From Sphingomonadales bacterium (GTDB lineage Bacteria; Pseudomonadota; Alphaproteobacteria; Sphingomonadales; Sphingomonadaceae): 5,130 nt of DNA. Both the position numbers and the translations under genes were made by a program. Positions 1 through 5,130 of the stretch are shown one piece after another. Under the pieces are notes generated by a model. That model had not been told where the DNA came from and did no database searches. It saw nothing but the letters and a program-made list of their open reading frames with translations. Within the stretch, counting starts at the first letter, position 1; each line of letters opens with the position of its first letter. The stretch covers positions 1-5,130 of the forward strand of contig JAGXGT010000012.1 in assembly GCA_024636595.1 (NCBI GenBank), written 5' to 3'.

Positions 1-1025
1 ATCGCCCCCAAAGGCCCCGCGCCGGTCAGTTCGGTAAAGAAGACATAGCTCTTATTCTCGCGCATTATCCGCATGCCTTCTTGCGGATGGGCCCGAAGCC
101 ATTCGACGATGCCCTGCATATTGGTCTTGCCATCGGCGAGCAGGCCACGTTCGCGCATCACCTTGCCGATACCTGTGTAATCCTGCCCATTCTGGCCGGC
201 ATAGCCGATCCGCATGATCGACCCGTCGGGCAGTGCCAGACGGCCACTGCCCTGAATTTGCAGGAAGAACAGGTCGATGTAATCCTGTGCCCAGGCGATC
301 TCGAGACCCTGACCGGCCAGCGCGCCGTCATCGATCTGGGCCCGGTCTTCAAACGGCACCAATTTGGTCCCGTCGACCTTGCCCCGGATACGCTTGTCTT
401 TCAGCGCTTCGGAAAACAGCCCCAGATCGACATCTAGCAGATTGTCCGGTCGCCGATAGATCGGCACCGGATATCGGGCATTTTTGACCCTCGAGCCGTT
501 GATCTGCGGCTCGAAATAGCCGGTTGCGAAAGCCTTGCCATCGCCAATCTGCACGGTTTCAAAATAGGAGGAGAAGAAGCGCGTGGCATCGCGATCCTGC
601 CAGCTCTGAGCGGCGTCGCAAGACAATTGCCAGTCTGCGCCTTTAGTCAGGCCGCTATTGTCCTCGCGCCGGACCAGTGACGAACAGCTGGTGCGAAACG
701 ATTGCAGCGCAGCCGCAGCTTTTGCTTCTGTCAGGTTCAGGCTGGAGATATCCGGGCCCAGTGCGACACCGAAACCGGTTGCACGGCTTGTATCATCGCC
801 AATTTTCACGAGTTGTCCGGGATAGACTGGCTGAAACAGCGCTGGCGCGCCATTCTTGTAGGTCGGCTGCGGGGCTGCATCGGGCACATCGCCCGTAACC
901 CATTCCCCTTGCTGCGGGGCCTGCTGGGCGGGAACGCTTCGGGCGGCCCCTTCGGGAATGATCGTCATCGAACAGGCACTGACCATTGTCATTGCCCCGA
1001 AAAGCACCCCGATTTTCACGATCAT
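1..1025 (-). CDS. mltA: Membrane-bound lytic murein transglycosylase A (MltA), C-terminus cut by window edge
   Basis: Read on the minus strand from ATG at 1025-1023, the frame stays open for 341 codons to the window edge, so the gene is partial. MltA cleaves the MurNAc-GlcNAc bond of peptidoglycan, forming 1,6-anhydromuramic acid, and acts as a lipoprotein at the inner face of the outer membrane. Residues 1-18 form a short lipoprotein signal: Lys4, a hydrophobic stretch, then lipobox VSAC with Cys18. Ser at +2 fits outer-membrane sorting. Residues 25-65 are a Pro/Gln/Ala-rich linker. MltA-family motifs follow: ATGYFEP (167-173), PVPIYRRP (187-194), IQGSGRL (257-263), IGYAGQNG (273-280) and YVFFTEL (327-333). 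The fragment ends at GAGPLGA, just where the 3D domain with the catalytic Asp should begin, so that residue cannot be checked. It lies 19 bases after the timA stop and is probably cotranscribed with it. A weak Shine-Dalgarno (GGCGAG) precedes the ATG. Confidence 0.95.
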   Translation of the reverse strand, partial: MIVKIGVLFGAMTMVSACSMTIIPEGAARSVPAQQAPQQGEWVTGDVPDAAPQPTYKNGAPALFQPVYPGQLVKIGDDTSRATGFGVALGPDISSLNLTEAKAAAALQSFRTSCSSLVRREDNSGLTKGADWQLSCDAAQSWQDRDATRFFSSYFETVQIGDGKAFATGYFEPQINGSRVKNARYPVPIYRRPDNLLDVDLGLFSEALKDKRIRGKVDGTKLVPFEDRAQIDDGALAGQGLEIAWAQDYIDLFFLQIQGSGRLALPDGSIMRIGYAGQNGQDYTGIGKVMRERGLLADGKTNMQGIVEWLRAHPQEGMRIMRENKSYVFFTELTGAGPLGA

Positions 1026-1044
1026 GTTGCTCGCCGACCGAGGG

Positions 1045-1710
1045 TCAGGCCTCATCGGTTTCGTCAAGCAACCAGTTGGGATCGGCACTCGAAAGATCGC
1101 GGCTGAAGGTCCAGACATCGTGGGTTTCAGCGGCATCGGACAGCGAGCCGCCAATCAGCTTGCCCTTTTTGTCTTTTACAACCGCTGCAATATCGGCATC
1201 AAACTGGACCGTGATGCTTGCCACGGGACGACGATATTCGGCCGCTGAAATGCGCGCATTGTCGATTCGCACCAGCTGGTTTTCGAGAACTTCGCCGCGT
1301 TTTTCGCGGGCGTCGATGACTTCGGCAAAACTTTCGTAAACATCGTCATCGCACAGGGTTTTCAATTCTTCCTTGTCGCCCTTCCAGAAGGCTTCCAATA
1401 TCATTGCATAGGCCGCTTGCGCGCCCTCGACGAACCGGCCGACATCAAAATTGCGATCGGCGCTCAGGATTTCCCGCATCCCGGCTTCGGCGCTGCTGTC
1501 GTAAACCATGGCCGGCGTTCCGGCGGGCGCAGGGACGATATCCGGCACATGCGGCTTGGCGTCTTCCAGTGGCCGACGGTCATTGGCGCGCGGCTCAATG
1601 TTGCGCGGCGTATGTTCCTGTTCATGACCGCTCCGCTTGCCCAGCACCGAATAGAGGCGCAGGCCGAGAAAGGCCGCTACCATAGCCAATAATACAATTT
1701 CGATGGTCAC
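1045..1710 (-). CDS. timA: Tim44/TimA family membrane-anchored adaptor protein
   Basis: A protein of about 221 residues with one N-terminal membrane helix (about residues 3-22, TIEIVLLAMVAAFLGLRLYS), then a charged Pro/Glu/Arg-rich linker (about 25-75), then a Tim44-like domain to the C-terminus. That domain begins near MREILSADRNFDVGRF, continues through AFWKGDKEELKTLCDDDVYESF and ends in the HDVWTFSRDL region. Tim44-like domains occur in mitochondrial Tim44, which recruits Hsp70 to the import channel, and in alphaproteobacterial TimA, an inner-membrane protein whose exact role is less clear. The start is uncertain. I chose GTG at 1710-1708 because GGA lies 7 bases upstream, the protein then begins as I recall family members doing, and a candidate promoter would place the RNA start only about 10 bases before the alternative TTG at 1722-1720. 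The TTG would add four residues (MDSE). The neighbour mltA follows in the same direction. Confidence 0.88.
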   Translation of the reverse strand: MTIEIVLLAMVAAFLGLRLYSVLGKRSGHEQEHTPRNIEPRANDRRPLEDAKPHVPDIVPAPAGTPAMVYDSSAEAGMREILSADRNFDVGRFVEGAQAAYAMILEAFWKGDKEELKTLCDDDVYESFAEVIDAREKRGEVLENQLVRIDNARISAAEYRRPVASITVQFDADIAAVVKDKKGKLIGGSLSDAAETHDVWTFSRDLSSADPNWLLDETDEA

Positions 1711-1739
1711 TTCAGAATCCAATCTTTTCTTTGACCCTA

Positions 1740-1768
1740 TACATAGGCAGAAATAGGGGCGGTTTCAA
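1740..1768 (-). promoter_or_regulatory. Candidate sigma-70-type promoter for timA-mltA
   Basis: On the minus strand, TTGAAA (plus-strand 1768-1763) is followed after exactly 17 bases by TATGTA (1745-1740). The -35 box is close to consensus; the -10 box matches only its first three bases. The predicted RNA start is near 1732, giving a leader of about 20 bases to the GTG start of timA. A small palindrome, CCTAT-AC-ATAGG (1736-1747), covers the -10 box and could affect binding, but is short enough to be chance. It is called by eye, without a scoring matrix. Confidence 0.45.
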
Positions 1769-1798
1769 ATGGCATTAGCGAAAAAGCCGCGTTGCCGC

Positions 1799-1827
1799 AA
1801 TTGGCCAGCCACTTCTAGTGGCCAATT
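1799..1827. promoter_or_regulatory. 9-bp perfect inverted repeat, possible operator
   Basis: AATTGGCCA (1799-1807) and TGGCCAATT (1819-1827) are perfect inverted copies separated by 11 bases, so the half-site centres are 20 bp apart, about two helical turns. An alternative inner hairpin, GCCACT (1808-1813) with AGTGGC (1817-1822) and a 3-base loop, shares bases with the right arm, so the two pairings exclude each other. The element lies between divergent timA and secB and just upstream of the timA promoter candidate. It has no T-run on either side, so a terminator is unlikely. A dimeric regulator site is an inference; no known consensus was recognised. Confidence 0.4.
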
Positions 1828-1847
1828 TGTGAACCCATGCTTATAAA
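1819..1847 (+). promoter_or_regulatory. Weak candidate rightward promoter, overlapping the inverted repeat
   Basis: TGGCCA (1819-1824, four of six to TTGACA) is followed after 17 bases by TATAAA (1842-1847, five of six to TATAAT). The -35 box is the right arm of the inverted repeat at 1799-1827, so a protein bound there would block it. It would give secB a leader of about 130 bases. This is an alternative to the candidate at 1891-1919. Confidence 0.22.
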
Positions 1848-1890
1848 TGCAGTCGCATGACGGGCGCCTGAATAGCGGTTTACTCTTTCA

Positions 1891-1919
1891 TTGCCCTAGG
1901 TTCCGTCCCCTGCTAGGCG
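1891..1919 (+). promoter_or_regulatory. Weak candidate proximal promoter for secB
   Basis: TTGCCC (1891-1896) is followed after 16-17 bases by CTAGGCG (1913-1919). The -35 box resembles TTGACA; the -10 is far from the E. coli consensus, although GC-rich alphaproteobacterial promoters are often degenerate here. It would start RNA near 1926, about 60 bases before the secB ATG. By-eye call only. Confidence 0.27.
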
Positions 1920-1987
1920 CGCTGCGAACGGCGTGGCAATATGCGCCAAAGGACATGTTTGACTGATTTTCCGAAAGGACAGGCCCG

Positions 1988-2530
1988 ATGGCTGATGATA
2001 ATGACAATAACGAATCCGACGCAAACCCCACCGGCAATGTGACGACTCCGGAACCGCTCGCCAACGGCGCGGACACCCAACCTCAGATCGGTGTGATTTC
2101 GCAATATGTTAAGGATCTTTCGGTCGAGAATCCCAATGCACCGGACGTTTACCAGTGGAACGCACAGCCACAGATTGATGTGCAGTTCAATATCGGCTCT
2201 TCGCAGGTCTCCGACGAAGTCCACGAAGTGGAATTGAAAATCGACGTGACCGCCAAAGCGGACGAAGGCGTCGCGTTCGCCATCGAGCTGCTCTATTGCG
2301 GCCTGTTTGGTCTGCGCAACATTTCCGAAGAACAAGCCCATCCGTTTCTGTTTGCTGAAGCGCCGCGGCTTCTCTTCCCGTTCGCTCGGGCGATAATTGC
2401 CGACGCGGTGCGGGATGCCGGGTTCCAGGCCTTGTTGCTCGAACCGATCGATTTTACAGCGCTCTACATACAGCAGCGCGAGCAGATGGCGGCACAGCAA
2501 GCGGGCGAGCAACCGGTTGGTAACGCCTAA
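1988..2530 (+). CDS. secB: Protein-export chaperone SecB
   Basis: SecB is a cytosolic homotetrameric chaperone that keeps preproteins unfolded and hands them to SecA at the Sec translocase. The 180-residue product carries the family core from about residue 35: GVISQYVKDLSVENPNAP (35-52), the ELLYCGLFGL segment (100-109), LFPFAR (129-134) and GFQALLLEPIDFTALY (145-160). The first 33 residues are an acidic, Asn-rich and probably disordered extension, and the last 20 are rich in Gln and Ala, so it is somewhat longer than E. coli SecB (155 residues), as is common in alphaproteobacteria. The ATG has a strong Shine-Dalgarno (AAAGGA) 8 bases upstream. It is the first gene of the rightward cluster, 23 bases before murJ, and diverges from timA. 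Confidence 0.96.
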   Translation: MADDNDNNESDANPTGNVTTPEPLANGADTQPQIGVISQYVKDLSVENPNAPDVYQWNAQPQIDVQFNIGSSQVSDEVHEVELKIDVTAKADEGVAFAIELLYCGLFGLRNISEEQAHPFLFAEAPRLLFPFARAIIADAVRDAGFQALLLEPIDFTALYIQQREQMAAQQAGEQPVGNA

Positions 2531-2553
2531 ACCACCTCGCTAGGACAGCGGGC

Positions 2554-4110
2554 ATGAACCTGCTGAAATCCACCGGAACGATTGCCGGGCTGACCTTGGT
2601 CAGCCGGGTTTTCGGCTTTGTCCGCGATATCATGCTGGCCCGGATCCTCGGGGCGGGCGCTGCCGCCGATGCCTGGCAACTGGCCTTTCAGCTCCCCAAT
2701 ATATTCCGCCGCCTGTTTGCCGAGGGCGCCTTTTCCGCCGCCTTCGTGCCGCTGTTCAACCGCAAGATGGAAGCGGACGACGATCGGACGGCAGCGCAGA
2801 ACTTCGCGATCGACGTGCTGTCCGTTTTCGTACCGCTGCTGCTGGTCTTTTCAGCGGTGATGATGCTGGCGATGCCCGGCATCATCTGGCTGATCGACGA
2901 TTTCGGCAGAGGCGGGCGGATGGATGATTTTTCGGTCTCGCTGGCCCGGATCACCTTCCCCTATCTTGGCCTGATCAGCATCACCACCTTGTTCGCGGCG
3001 ATTTTAAACTCGCTCAGCCGGTTCGCCGCAGCGGCAGCGGCCCCGATCATGCTCAATATCTGCATGATCACCGCCTTGCTCGCCTCCTATTGGATCAACG
3101 ATGGCAATGATCCGCGCCAGACCGCCTATTTTCTCGCCACCGCCGTGGCAGCAGCAGGATTGGTGCAGATGCTGTGGCTCTATTATTGGGCGCGCAAGAC
3201 GGGGTTTCGCTTTCCGCTCAAAATGCCGCGGTTCAATGCCGATGTAAAGGAACTGGGCATCTTGATTCTGCCAGCGGTGTTCGGCGCCGGCATCTATCAG
3301 ATCAGCCGCTTCATTGACCTGTTCTTCCTCGGGCGCTTGCCGGAAGGCTCGTTCGTCTATCTGGCGATGGCGGATCGACTGAACCAGTTGCCGCTCGGGA
3401 TTATCGGCATTGCTTTGGGCACCGCGATTCTCCCTGCCTTGTCGCGGTTCATCGCCAAGGATGATCTCGGCGGCGCGCAAAGGCTGCAAAGCAACGCCAT
3501 CGAGCTCGGCATGCTGCTGACCATTCCAGCTGCGATTGCCCTGTTTTTCGCGGCCGGGCCGCTGGTTACCTCTTTCTATGTCGGCGGCAATTTCACCATC
3601 AGCGATGGCCAGACCACCTCCGCCGTTGTCGCCGCGCTGGTTGTCGGCTTGCCCGCTTATGTGTTGGTCAAGGTCCTGATCCCGGGATTCTTCGCCCGCA
3701 AGGATACCAAGACGCCGGTCTATACCGCCGGCATATCCCTGCTGATCAACATCACGCTCAACCTGCTGCTGATTCCGATCTACGGGATCAAGGGTCTGGC
3801 CTTCGCCGGAGCGGTGGCCGCGTGGTGCAACTGCGCGATGCTCTACACGATGCTCCATCGCCGCGGCCATTTTCATGTCGAATGGACGCTGCTAATGCGG
3901 ATCGGGCGGATTACGCTGTCGGCGGCTGGCATGGCCGTGGTGCTGATCTATGCCGCCCCTATCGGCGAAGATCTTTACCTCGGTACAATCTGGCAGCGAG
4001 TCGGCTCAATCACCGCTCTGGTCAGCGTCGGCGGACTGGTTTATGCCGCGCTGGCATGGCTGACCAGAGCGGTGATTGAGCCGACTCGCTGCCAGATTGT
4101 ACCGAGGTAA
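2554..4110 (+). CDS. murJ: Lipid II flippase MurJ, with a rewritten C-terminal tail
   Basis: MurJ is a MOP-superfamily inner-membrane protein that flips lipid II to the periplasm for peptidoglycan synthesis. The 518-residue product has the expected many hydrophobic helices (14 in the family), and its N-terminal region keeps key residues at the same numbers as E. coli MurJ: Arg18, Arg24, Asp39 and Arg52 with Glu57. Arg275 in YLAMADR (269-275) corresponds to E. coli Arg270. RLPEGS (261-266) and the LGTAILPALSRF segment (288-299) are also typical. The ATG has AGGA 8 bases upstream. The last helix (about 482-503) is intact, but residues 505-518 (RAVIEPTRCQIVPR) and the stop at 4108-4110 are encoded by the right arm of a 58-bp inverted repeat copied from this gene's own codons 473-491. 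The probable native tail survives out of frame downstream. The flippase core should still work, since only the tail past the last helix is changed. Confidence 0.96.
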   Translation: MNLLKSTGTIAGLTLVSRVFGFVRDIMLARILGAGAAADAWQLAFQLPNIFRRLFAEGAFSAAFVPLFNRKMEADDDRTAAQNFAIDVLSVFVPLLLVFSAVMMLAMPGIIWLIDDFGRGGRMDDFSVSLARITFPYLGLISITTLFAAILNSLSRFAAAAAAPIMLNICMITALLASYWINDGNDPRQTAYFLATAVAAAGLVQMLWLYYWARKTGFRFPLKMPRFNADVKELGILILPAVFGAGIYQISRFIDLFFLGRLPEGSFVYLAMADRLNQLPLGIIGIALGTAILPALSRFIAKDDLGGAQRLQSNAIELGMLLTIPAAIALFFAAGPLVTSFYVGGNFTISDGQTTSAVVAALVVGLPAYVLVKVLIPGFFARKDTKTPVYTAGISLLINITLNLLLIPIYGIKGLAFAGAVAAWCNCAMLYTMLHRRGHFHVEWTLLMRIGRITLSAAGMAVVLIYAAPIGEDLYLGTIWQRVGSITALVSVGGLVYAALAWLTRAVIEPTRCQIVPR

Positions 4111-4116
4111 AGATCT
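3969..4116. repeat. Perfect 58-bp inverted repeat with 32-base spacer at the murJ 3' end
   Basis: Arms are 3969-4026 and 4059-4116. Read base by base, the right arm is the exact reverse complement of the left over all 58 positions, with mismatches immediately outside on both sides. The spacer is 4027-4058 and contains a small further stem, ATGCC (4043-4047) with GGCAT (4053-4057). The left arm encodes normal MurJ helix sequence and so is the original; the right arm is the derived copy. The outer ends are AGATCT, itself a palindrome, and the inner ends are GGTCAGC/GCTGACC. In RNA this would form a very long hairpin, covering the murJ stop codon and ending 59 bases before the trpS start, and a likely RNase III substrate. 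No T-run follows, so it is not a canonical terminator. It may be a real inverted duplication or a fold-back chimera in the assembly. Confidence 0.97.
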
Positions 4117-4171
4117 CACCATGCTGACCAAGAAGAAAGCGGCAGAACAAGCCGCAAGCGAAGGAAGTTAG
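4112..4171 (+). pseudogene. Displaced native C-terminal tail of murJ
   Basis: Read in the frame one base ahead of murJ, this stretch encodes DLTMLTKKKAAEQAASEGS and ends with TAG at 4169-4171, only four bases before the trpS ATG. A polar, Lys/Ala/Glu-rich tail after the last membrane helix is what MurJ proteins of this group usually end with, and the close stop-start spacing fits an intact ancestral murJ-trpS junction. From the CTG of Leu503 (4060) to the GAT codon here is 52 bases, 3n+1, so the inverted copy shifted the frame. The inner ATG at 4121 opens a 16-codon ORF that could be translated by reinitiation after the murJ stop at 4110; this is speculation. Confidence 0.7.
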
Positions 4172-4175
4172 GACA

Positions 4176-5130
4176 ATGCGTACGGTATCGGGCATCCAGC
4201 CCACGGGTAATCTCCATCTCGGCAATTATCTGGGTGCGATCAAGAACTGGGTGAAGATGCAGGATGAGGGGGAATGCCTGTTCTTCCTCGCCGATCTGCA
4301 CGCGATCACCGTGCACAACGATCCCGCCGAACTGTCTGCCAATTGCCGCGAAATGGTCGCCGCGCTGGTTGCTGCCGGAGTTGATCCGGAGAAATCGATC
4401 CTGTTCAATCAGGCGCGGGTGCCCGCGCATGCGGAGCTCGCGTGGATGCTGATCTGCAACACGCCGATGGGCTGGCTCGACCGGATGACACAGTTCAAGG
4501 AGAAATCGGGCAAGCACAAGCAGCGCGCCTCGCTGGGTCTTTATGGCTATCCGGTGCTGCAGGCCGCCGACGTTCTGGTCTATCAGGCGACCCATGTGCC
4601 GGTCGGCGAAGATCAGAAGCAGCATCTCGAACTGGCCCGCGACATCGCGGCAAAGTTCAACAGCGACACCGGCACCGAAACCTTCGTCTTGCCCGAGCCG
4701 TTTATCGGCAAAAGCGCGGCCCGGATCATGAGCCTGCGCGACGGCAATGCGAAGATGAGCAAGTCCGACCCGTCTGATCTCAGCCGGATCAACATGAGCG
4801 ATGATGACGAGACGATCACGCGCAAGTTCAAGAAGGCAAAGACCGACGCCGAACCGCTGCCTGACAATCTGGCGGATCTCGCCGATCGGCCGGAAGCGAG
4901 AAATCTGATCGGCATTTACGCCGCGCTCGCCGATCAGTCGCAAGAGGCCGTGCTCGCCGAATATGCCGGCAAGGGCTTTGGCGACTTCAAACCGGCGCTT
5001 GCCGATCTGGCGGTCAGCACATTGTCGCCGATCCGGCAGCGGTTCGAAGAATTGCGCAAGGACACGACCGCGATTGACGCTATTTTACGCGACGGGTCGG
5101 AAAAAGCCTCGGCAATGGCCCGCCCGACAG
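4176..5130 (+). CDS. trpS: Tryptophanyl-tRNA synthetase, C-terminal end cut by window edge
   Basis: TrpS is a cytosolic class Ic aminoacyl-tRNA synthetase that activates tryptophan with ATP and charges tRNA-Trp. From ATG at 4176 the frame is open for 318 codons to the window end, most of the roughly 335 residues usual for the family. The HIGH-type signature is PTGNLHLGNYLGA (residues 9-21) near the N-terminus, and the ATP-binding KMSKS loop is exact at residues 193-197. Other family segments are LFFLADLHAIT, the NTPMGWLDRMTQFKEKSG region and YPVLQAADVLVYQATHVPVGEDQKQH (pieces of the Rossmann fold). The ribosome binding site AAGGAAG (4161-4167) lies within the displaced murJ tail, 8 bases before the ATG. 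It follows secB and murJ in the same direction; no separate promoter or T-box leader was seen. Confidence 0.97.
   Translation, partial: MRTVSGIQPTGNLHLGNYLGAIKNWVKMQDEGECLFFLADLHAITVHNDPAELSANCREMVAALVAAGVDPEKSILFNQARVPAHAELAWMLICNTPMGWLDRMTQFKEKSGKHKQRASLGLYGYPVLQAADVLVYQATHVPVGEDQKQHLELARDIAAKFNSDTGTETFVLPEPFIGKSAARIMSLRDGNAKMSKSDPSDLSRINMSDDDETITRKFKKAKTDAEPLPDNLADLADRPEARNLIGIYAALADQSQEAVLAEYAGKGFGDFKPALADLAVSTLSPIRQRFEELRKDTTAIDAILRDGSEKASAMARPT

Noticed and set aside
81..487. Plus-strand open frames over the mltA region
   Set aside because: The minus strand encodes continuous MltA with lipobox and family motifs; the plus-strand frames are its shadows.
1916..1947. Short GGCGC / GCGCC inverted repeat in the secB leader
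   Set aside because: Only 5 bp arms with a 22-base loop; expected by chance in GC-rich DNA.
1913..2512. 199-codon open frame antisense to secB
   Set aside because: Overlaps the whole of secB, which has strong family motifs and a good ribosome binding site; the antisense product resembles nothing known to me.
3004..3876. 290-codon open frame antisense to murJ
   Set aside because: It lies wholly inside the unmistakable murJ gene, is rich in Arg/Gln/Gly/Asp with no recognisable domain, and is a common by-product of codon bias in GC-rich genes.
3969..4116. Long inverted repeat as an intrinsic terminator or an invertible promoter switch
   Set aside because: No T-run follows the right arm (CACCATGCTG comes next), and the 32-base spacer is murJ coding sequence with no recombinase gene nearby, so neither role is supported. 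Inverted copying of murJ sequence explains it better.
4112..4175. Attenuator leader peptide or T-box before trpS
   Set aside because: The 16-codon ORF contains no Trp codon, and no T-box features were seen. The sequence is better read as the old murJ tail.
4116..4943. 275-codon open frame antisense to trpS
   Set aside because: Mirror of a clear trpS with HIGH and KMSKS motifs; low-complexity Arg/Leu/Val composition and no domain recognised.

Overview
The window looks like core chromosome of an alphaproteobacterium, most likely a member of the Sphingomonadales. GC content is moderately high. The gene order mltA - timA (Tim44-like) / secB - murJ - trpS fits that group as I know it, but I could not check it against genomes. 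All five protein genes are recognisable housekeeping genes of the cell envelope, protein targeting and translation. No mobile element, CRISPR array, tRNA or rRNA gene was seen.

Layout. The left third (1-1710) is read leftward: a Tim44/TimA-like membrane-anchored adaptor gene, then, 19 bases downstream, a lipoprotein lytic transglycosylase (mltA) that is cut by the window edge before its C-terminal catalytic 3D domain. Positions 1711-1987 are a divergent intergenic region. It holds a good candidate leftward promoter for timA, a 9-bp perfect inverted repeat that could be an operator, and weaker candidates for a rightward secB promoter. Positions 1988-5130 are read rightward: secB (export chaperone), murJ (lipid II flippase) and trpS (tryptophanyl-tRNA synthetase, cut by the right edge), closely spaced as in an operon.

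The most striking thing is at the murJ 3' end. A perfect inverted repeat with 58-bp arms (3969-4026 and 4059-4116) and a 32-base spacer lies over the last codons of murJ. The left arm is normal murJ coding sequence for the last membrane helix. The right arm is an inverted copy of it. It replaces the native end of murJ, shifts the frame and supplies a new stop codon at 4108-4110. What looks like the original murJ tail (DLTMLTKKKAAEQAASEGS, then TAG at 4169-4171) survives out of frame just downstream and still carries the trpS ribosome binding site. Each junction has a short microhomology (GCTGACC, and the palindrome AGATCT), which suggests a fold-back or template-switch event. A chimeric read or assembly artefact must also be considered.

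Together the genes serve the envelope: MurJ delivers lipid II for peptidoglycan synthesis, MltA trims peptidoglycan, SecB delivers preproteins to SecA, and the TimA-like protein is an inner-membrane protein related to the mitochondrial import adaptor Tim44. I found no convincing new multi-gene system. The palindromic rewrite of the murJ end is the observation that deserves follow-up.
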